In this document: positions 59,265-64,000 of the stretch, one piece after another | How the letters are laid out: every line of letters starts with the position of its first letter | How positions within the stretch are numbered: the first letter of the stretch is position 1 | Origin: JAJZAM01 sp027391075 | Lineage (GTDB): Bacteria; Actinomycetota; Acidimicrobiia; Acidimicrobiales; Palsa-688 | Direction of reading: 5' to 3' | DNA: 64,000 nt | Assembly (NCBI GenBank): GCA_027391075.1 | Contig: DAHYHI010000102.1 | Span: forward strand, 62,001-126,000 | Position numbers and translations under genes: made by a program | The notes under the pieces: generated by a model | Told to the model about the DNA's origin: nothing | Seen by the model: the letters and a program-made list of their open reading frames with translations, nothing else | Databases searched by the model: none

Positions 59265-60668
59265 TCAGCCTATCGACCCTTCCATCTGAAGCTCGATCAG
59301 CCGGCTCCACTCCACCGCGTACTCCATCGGCAAGGTGCGCGTCACGGGCTCAATGAAACCGTTGACGATCATTCCCATCGCCTGCTGCTCTGTCAGGCCA
59401 CGACTCATAAGGTAGAACAACTGGTCGTCGCCCACCTTCGACACAGTAGCTTCATGGCCGACCTGAGCGTCCTGCTCGGCAAGCTCTATGTAAGGATACG
59501 TATCGCTGCGCGATACGTCGTCGAGCAGCAGTGCGTCGCAACGCACGAAGCTTTTGGAGTTGCGAGCGCCAGGTTCAATGCGCACCAGGCCTCTATATGA
59601 AGTACGTCCCTGATCCTTGGATATCGACTTGGAGATGATCGTCGACGTCGTCTCAGGCGCAGCGTGGACCATTTTCGCGCCTGCGTCTTGATGCTGCCCT
59701 GCGCCGGCGTAAGCAACTGAAAGCACTTCCCCGGAAGCCTTGGGCCCCATCAGGTAGACCGCAGGGTACTTCATGGTCAGGCGAGAGCCGATGTTGCCGT
59801 CGATCCATTCCATGTGAGCCTCTGTGTCACACATGGCTCTCTTGGTGACCAGGTTGAACACATTGTTCGACCAGTTCTGGATGGTCGTGTAGGTAACCCT
59901 GCTCGACGCTTTGCAGACGATCTCGACCACGGCCGAGTGCAGCGAGTCGGTGCTGTAGACCGGGGCGGAACAGCCTTCGATGTAATGCACTTGTGCACCC
60001 TCGTCGGCGATGATCAGTGTCCGCTCGAACTGGCCCATGTTCTCGGAGTTGATCCGGAAGTACGCCTGGAGTGGCATCGACACGGTCACTCCGGGTGGCA
60101 CGTAGATAAAGCTGCCACCCGACCATACCGCCGTGTTAAGTGCCGCGAACTTGTTGTCGTTGGCAGGAATAACACGTCCGAAGTAGCGCTTCACAAGCTC
60201 GGGGTACTCACGAAGTGCAGTGTCCATGTCGCAGAACAGCACGCCCTGGGCCTCGAGATCTTCCCTGTTGCGGTGGTAGACGACCTCGGACTCGTACTGC
60301 GCCGTGACGCCAGCTAGATATTTACGCTCTGCCTCGGGGATTCCAAGCTTGTCGTATGTGGCTTTGACCGACTCCGGCAGCTCATCCCATGCGTCTACTT
60401 GGCTGTCTATAGGTTTGACGTAATAAAAGATGTTAGAGAAGTCGATACCAGACATGTCGCCTCCCCAGGTTGGCATCGGCCGACTCTCGAAGTGGCGTAG
60501 CGCCTTCAGGCGCCTCTCTGTCATCCACTGCGGCTCGCCCTTCATCCACGACATCTCGCGCACGATGCTTTCGGATAGTCCCCGCTTGGGTTTGAAGACG
60601 TAGAAGTCCTCAGAGTCACTCCAACCAAGCTTGTACTTTCCGAGGTCCAGCGCTGCTGTTGTCGACAT
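59265..60668 (-). CDS. sufB: SufB scaffold protein
   Basis: 467 residues, core of the Fe-S assembly scaffold. Conserved stretches: GVTVSMPLQAYFRINSENMG, QFERTLIIADEGAQVHYIEG, the cysteine of EIVCKASSRVTY, and SFVRCDALLLDD near the SufD interface; also SRGLTEQQAMGMIVNGF. It is preceded by GAGGTGATC, a strong Shine-Dalgarno, 8 bases before the ATG. First gene of the minus-strand SUF unit, with an untranslated leader of about 90 bases if the promoter overlaps the operator at 60752-60767. Confidence 0.96.
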   Translation of the reverse strand: MSTTAALDLGKYKLGWSDSEDFYVFKPKRGLSESIVREMSWMKGEPQWMTERRLKALRHFESRPMPTWGGDMSGIDFSNIFYYVKPIDSQVDAWDELPESVKATYDKLGIPEAERKYLAGVTAQYESEVVYHRNREDLEAQGVLFCDMDTALREYPELVKRYFGRVIPANDNKFAALNTAVWSGGSFIYVPPGVTVSMPLQAYFRINSENMGQFERTLIIADEGAQVHYIEGCSAPVYSTDSLHSAVVEIVCKASSRVTYTTIQNWSNNVFNLVTKRAMCDTEAHMEWIDGNIGSRLTMKYPAVYLMGPKASGEVLSVAYAGAGQHQDAGAKMVHAAPETTSTIISKSISKDQGRTSYRGLVRIEPGARNSKSFVRCDALLLDDVSRSDTYPYIELAEQDAQVGHEATVSKVGDDQLFYLMSRGLTEQQAMGMIVNGFIEPVTRTLPMEYAVEWSRLIELQMEGSIG

Positions 60669-60751
60669 CGTTCAGATCACCTCGCGGTAGCGTGCCTTGG
60701 GAGCCGGGATGTAAGCACCCGACCGGGAGGGATCGTCCCTCCGCAGATTTC

Positions 60752-60767
60752 TCCTATGCAGATAGTA
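60752..60767. promoter_or_regulatory. Putative SUF operator 2: TCCTAT-GCAG-ATAGTA
   Basis: An 11-of-12 match to a TACTAY-N4-RTAGTA inverted repeat, mirroring operator 1 upstream of sufC2. Read on the minus strand its left half TACTAT (60762-60767) fits a -10 box for sufB, so repressor and polymerase would compete. No convincing -35 was found. Confidence 0.42.
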
Positions 60768-60807
60768 ACAAACTGCAGCCGGTATCGCGCGACGTCGACG
60801 GTTACAG

Positions 60808-61797
60808 TCACACCGCTTTGGAGCCACGGACGAAACGGCCTCGGTCCCGCAGGAGACGACCGAGGCTGCCACCCGCTCCCGCCAGCCAGGACTCGACTTC
60901 CTCTCTGGCAGCCCGCGAGACGTCACCTCTTCGGGCTGCGTCCATCGGGTTGATCCCCATCGCAGCGGCGGCTCTGCGGCCCGGTTGGATCACCGCAACC
61001 TCGACTCCTGTCGAACGCAGTGCCGCCACTTCTCTGCGCAGCTGGAGCCCTAGGACCTGCCTTACGACTGTCGTCGCGCTCAGTGAAGGCCAGGGCGATG
61101 CCTGGGTCAGGGGCGAGACAACGACGACGACATCGAGGCCGGCTCCGGCCAGTATGTCGAGGTTGACCATCGAGCTCACCCCGCCATCGACGTAGCGACG
61201 ACCCTCTATCTCTACCGGGGCGAAGTGAGACGGTATCGCGGATGATGCGGCCACCGCTCTACCGACCGTCGCCTCCGGCGCCCCTGGCCTGCCGAACACA
61301 ACCCGCCTGCCCCCCTTTTGATCATAAGAGCAGATCCACAGGGCCCTGTCGGGCCATCCGCCCGGGAAAAGGGCGTCCAAGCCGTCTGACAGGCTGGTCG
61401 TTGGGATAAAGCCACTCGGCATGGCCGCCAATGCGAGCGCCCTCGGGTTGAGCGACCAGGGCCTGCTCACGCTGCGCAGAACGCCCCGCGGATCACTCAC
61501 CGGTCGGAAGCCGAGCGCGTGGCGAGCGGACGGCTTGGGACGTCGTGGACGACCGAGCGTCATGAGCTTGGACCCTTGAGCCGATAGCGGGCGACCTTCG
61601 CTTATTCTCGCTAAGTCCACTGCAGGGACTCCAGCACGCAACATCGCCGAGGTGACCGAACCAGCCGACGTTCCTATCAGCAAGTCGGCCTCGCCCGCAT
61701 CCCACCCGGTGGTCTCCGCGATAGCCGCCAGCACCCCTCCGTGGTACGCAACCCCTACCGAACCCCCCGCCGCAAGGGCGACACCTATCTTCGTCAT
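60808..61797 (-). CDS. Patatin-like phospholipase family protein
   Basis: 329-residue serine hydrolase of the patatin/RssA type with a Ser-Asp dyad. Oxyanion loop AAGGSVGVAYHGG, nucleophile Ser44 in GTSAGS, and Asp204 in VDGGVSS. There is no signal peptide. The substrate (phospholipid or acyl ester) is unknown. A TACCTT box lies 7 bases before the ATG. It precedes sufB on the same strand by 139 bases, but sufB seems to have its own promoter. Confidence 0.93.
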   Translation of the reverse strand: MTKIGVALAAGGSVGVAYHGGVLAAIAETTGWDAGEADLLIGTSAGSVTSAMLRAGVPAVDLARISEGRPLSAQGSKLMTLGRPRRPKPSARHALGFRPVSDPRGVLRSVSRPWSLNPRALALAAMPSGFIPTTSLSDGLDALFPGGWPDRALWICSYDQKGGRRVVFGRPGAPEATVGRAVAASSAIPSHFAPVEIEGRRYVDGGVSSMVNLDILAGAGLDVVVVVSPLTQASPWPSLSATTVVRQVLGLQLRREVAALRSTGVEVAVIQPGRRAAAAMGINPMDAARRGDVSRAAREEVESWLAGAGGSLGRLLRDRGRFVRGSKAV

Positions 61798-61804
61798 GGC
61801 GCCA

Positions 61805-61810
61805 AAGGTA
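61805..61810 (-). promoter_or_regulatory. Putative -10 box (TACCTT) for the patatin gene
   Basis: TACCTT on the minus strand, 7 bases before the ATG at 61797; leaderless start inferred. Confidence 0.36.
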
Positions 61811-61825
61811 GCTGGCGCGCCACCC

Positions 61826-62011
61826 TTACGAGGTGGACTTTACGGGTCGCAGCGCCACGGCGAGGGTTACCAACACCATGGCGCAGCCGACCCCGAAGAC
61901 AATCCACTTGGTCACAGCCGGATCCACCCAAATCGACCCGACGATCGGGGACGCAGCCATCAGCAAAGCGAACAGGTACTCACCTGGGGAAGTCGTAAAC
62001 ATCGGACGCAC
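61826..62011 (-). CDS. Small two-helix membrane protein
   Basis: 61 residues, not recognised. Two hydrophobic segments (YLFALLMAASPIVGSIWV and WIVFGVGCAMVLVTLAVAL) separated by a short polar loop, with a basic end (RPVKSTS). It lies between the oxidoreductase and patatin genes on the same strand, 28 bases before the latter. An ATG three codons in is also possible. Size and spacing make it a plausible real gene, but evidence is limited. Confidence 0.6.
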   Translation of the reverse strand: MRPMFTTSPGEYLFALLMAASPIVGSIWVDPAVTKWIVFGVGCAMVLVTLAVALRPVKSTS

Positions 62012-62069
62012 ACTCCGAGGTTACTCGCGCCGCTCCCAGCTCGGCTAACCAGCCGTGGACCAAGGCTGG

Positions 62070-63119
62070 TTAGCCGACGATATCGCGCAGCGCACCGATT
62101 AGCTGGGCAGGACTCTGACCCGCGCCTGGCACCGGGGTAACCTGCAGGTGGGTCACACCGGCTTCGCGCAGCGCTTCGACTCTCTCAGCCACCCAAGATG
62201 CCGGTCCACACAGCGACGTTAGCCTCACGATCTCCTCAGGAACCAGAGCTTCAGCTTCCTTTTTCTTCCCTGACAGGTACAGGTCCTGAATCTCGGCGGC
62301 CTCCTTCTCGTAGCCATATTTACAAAGGAGGTCGTTGTAGAAGTTGCGCCCCTTCGCTCCCATTCCGCCCATGTAGAGAGCCATCATCGGCCGAGCCAAG
62401 TTACGAAGCTCGACCACGTCGTCGCCTTCACCGATAGCAAGAAGTCCCCCACCTGCGATCATGAGAGGCGCTAGGGAAGGGTCGCGCTTTGAGTTTCCCT
62501 TCGCTAAAGCATCGCCCCAGACCGCCTTTGCCTTCTCCGGAACGAACATGATCGGCAGCCATCCATCTGCGACCTCTGCAGTCATCTCGACGTTGCGGTC
62601 CCCTAGAGACGCAACCCACACCGGTATGCGATCCCTGACCGGGTGAGCGATGATCTTGAGAGCTTTCCCCAAGCCTGTGCCCTCCCCCGCCGGCAGCGGA
62701 AGGTGGTAGAAGCGCCCGTCGTGCGATAGAGGGCTTTCCCGGGCCCATACCTGGCGGCAAATCGACACTATCTCCCGGGTACGGCCGATAGGCGCGTCGT
62801 AGTGCAGGCCGTGCCAGCCTTCGATCACCTGTGGTCCGGAGGCTCCGAGCCCGAGGTGGAAACGCCCGTCAGATAGCGCGTCCACGCCGGCCGCCGTCAT
62901 CGCGAGCAGGGTTGGCGTACGGGTGTAGATGGGCAGTATGCCCGAACCGATCTCCACTCGCTCGGTGAGGGCCGCTAGGTATCCCATCAGGCTGGGAGCG
63001 TCGAACCCGTACGCTTCAGCGACCCACACCAGATCCAGTCCGGCCTTTTCCATTTCGCTTACTTGGCGGGCCGACTCCTTGAAGCCCCCCGAATAGCTGA
63101 GCATCGTCGATATTTTCAT
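62070..63119 (-). CDS. F420-dependent luciferase-like oxidoreductase
   Basis: 349-residue (alpha/beta)8 protein of the luciferase-like monooxygenase family. Signatures: KISTMLSYSGGF, GLDLVWVAEAYGFDAPS, GSGILPIYTRTPTLLAMTAAGVDALS, FHLGLGASGPQVIEGWHG and a C-terminal AERVEALREAGVTHLQV. The sequence suits the actinobacterial F420-dependent subgroup rather than FMN monooxygenases. The substrate is unknown. TATCCT lies 5 bases before the ATG. Divergent from the BrkB gene. Confidence 0.92.
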   Translation of the reverse strand: MKISTMLSYSGGFKESARQVSEMEKAGLDLVWVAEAYGFDAPSLMGYLAALTERVEIGSGILPIYTRTPTLLAMTAAGVDALSDGRFHLGLGASGPQVIEGWHGLHYDAPIGRTREIVSICRQVWARESPLSHDGRFYHLPLPAGEGTGLGKALKIIAHPVRDRIPVWVASLGDRNVEMTAEVADGWLPIMFVPEKAKAVWGDALAKGNSKRDPSLAPLMIAGGGLLAIGEGDDVVELRNLARPMMALYMGGMGAKGRNFYNDLLCKYGYEKEAAEIQDLYLSGKKKEAEALVPEEIVRLTSLCGPASWVAERVEALREAGVTHLQVTPVPGAGQSPAQLIGALRDIVG

Positions 63120-63170
63120 GTCCGAGGATACCCAAAACGCCGGGTCCGTCGCCGTGGCAGAATCGACTTC

Positions 63171-64000
63171 GTGGAGGCCCTGCTACGCCGGCTGGACAAC
63201 TTCCAGCGCAGCCACCGACTACCGGCGTTCCTATGGGCGGTGCAGAAAAAGTTCTCAGACGACAGAGGTGGCTACCTGTGCGCCTTGATCTCCTACTACG
63301 GCTTCCTTTCCGTCTTTCCGCTGCTCCTCGCCGCCTTTACCGTTGCGGCCTACGTCCTCGCCGGAGACACCACGGCGATCCGTTCTGTCGCATCGCACCT
63401 AGACAGCTACCCGGTGATAGGACCGGCGGTTGTCGACTTGGAGGGTAAGCACCTGGGCGGCTCCCCCCTAGCGCTGGCCGTCGGCCTGGTAGGACTGGTC
63501 CTCGGCGCCCAGGGCCTGGCACAAGCGTCAATGTTCGCCTCGGCGGAGGCGTGGGACGTACCCCAGGCCAAACGCCCCGGCTTTGCGACCCGACTGACAC
63601 GCGGCGCCTGGTGGTATGTCAGCTTCGGTCTCGGCGTGGTTGCTTCCACGTTCGTCTCCTCGATGGGAGGGCTGCTGCACTGGAGCGGTGGCCCGGCCCT
63701 GTCGTCGTTGATCGCGGTGACATTCGACGCTTCCATATTCGTTGCTTTGTTCCGGATCGTCACTCCGGCGGAGGTGCCTCTCAGAAGCGTCGCGCCCGGG
63801 GCAGCTGCGGCCGGTGTGACCTGGGGGGTCCTAACCGGAGTTGGGGTGGGCCTGGTTCCTCTCCTAGCCCACGCCAACCCTATGTACGGCACTTTCGCTC
63901 CAGTCCTGGGAGGGCTCGCATTCATCTACCTCATGGCACGGGTCTCGATACTGTGCATAGAAGCGAACGCCGTGTGGGATAGACACCTTTGGCCTCGTTC
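63171..64000 (+). CDS. YihY/BrkB family membrane protein, truncated by the window edge
   Basis: The first 276 codons of a YihY/virulence factor BrkB protein, from GTG 63171 to the right edge. Typical features: FSDDRGGYLCALISYYGFLSVFPLLLAA near the N-terminus, the LAQASMFASAEAWDVP region, and several hydrophobic helices with YMARVSILCIEANAVW near the cut. The family was once misnamed RNase BN; its function is not established. No ribosome-binding site is evident; the region before the start reads CAGAATCGACTTC, which could be a -10 for a leaderless mRNA. Confidence 0.9.
   Translation, partial: MEALLRRLDNFQRSHRLPAFLWAVQKKFSDDRGGYLCALISYYGFLSVFPLLLAAFTVAAYVLAGDTTAIRSVASHLDSYPVIGPAVVDLEGKHLGGSPLALAVGLVGLVLGAQGLAQASMFASAEAWDVPQAKRPGFATRLTRGAWWYVSFGLGVVASTFVSSMGGLLHWSGGPALSSLIAVTFDASIFVALFRIVTPAEVPLRSVAPGAAAAGVTWGVLTGVGVGLVPLLAHANPMYGTFAPVLGGLAFIYLMARVSILCIEANAVWDRHLWPR

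Noticed and set aside
1..64000. Insertion sequences, prophage genes, CRISPR arrays, tRNA or rRNA genes and tandem repeats.
   Set aside because: No transposase, integrase, cas-like protein, regularly spaced repeat or RNA gene was recognised; codon usage looks uniform by eye.

Overview
The window is one continuous piece of a high-GC, densely packed actinobacterial chromosome. Both edges cut genes (an acyl-CoA synthetase on the left, a YihY/BrkB membrane protein on the right). The gene set (mycofactocin cluster, F420-type luciferase-like oxidoreductase, WS/DGAT acyltransferase, DUF3039 protein, SUF iron-sulfur system with SufU, homodimeric pyruvate dehydrogenase E1) indicates Actinomycetota. I lean towards an Acidimicrobiia-type lineage, but that is inference. 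I see no mobile element, CRISPR array, rRNA or tRNA gene. Many first genes of transcription units carry a TANNNT -10 box 6-8 nt before the start codon, which suggests widespread leaderless mRNA.

Layout. 0-8.7 kb: fatty-acid genes (acyl-CoA synthetases, acyl-CoA dehydrogenase, fabD), then a leftward leuB-ilvE-cimA-orphan-acyl-CoA synthetase operon. The operon is preceded by an apparent leaderless leader peptide ending Ile-Val-Ile-Ile-Leu and two hairpins, i.e. a branched-chain amino acid attenuator. 8.7-19 kb: greA, a divergent GH15-like protein, a DrrAB-type ABC exporter, pepA, a cobalamin adenosyltransferase and two class B penicillin-binding proteins. 19-29.7 kb: metH, a wax ester/TAG synthase, then a leftward lpd-E2-lipBA-pepQ operon in which LipB and LipA are one fused protein.

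29.8-45 kb: a TPP riboswitch drives thiG-thiH. Directly downstream and co-directional is a mycofactocin cluster, mftA-mftB-mftC-mftE-SDR-mftF, with no mftD. purB (overlapping mftF tail to tail), murJ, rnhA and aceE follow, then a HhH-GPD protein and thiS-thiE, so the mycofactocin genes sit inside a split thiamine locus.

45-50 kb: an alpha/beta hydrolase lacking its nucleophilic serine, a 349-base gap with a good promoter and a candidate small RNA carrying an extended anti-Shine-Dalgarno match, an acyl-CoA dehydrogenase, an MBL hydrolase and a glycogen-debranching-type enzyme.

50-61 kb: a SUF system split into two units, sufC2-sufS-sufU on the plus strand and sufB-orf-sufD-Rieske-sufC on the minus strand. 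They are separated by a DUF3039 gene, an NlpC/P60 hydrolase, a class III cyclase fused to a YHS-like metal domain, and an MFS transporter. The two SUF promoters share a TACTAY-N4-RTAGKA inverted repeat; sufU appears to start at ATT and sufD at CTG. 61-64 kb: a patatin-like phospholipase, a small membrane protein, an F420-type oxidoreductase and the truncated BrkB gene.
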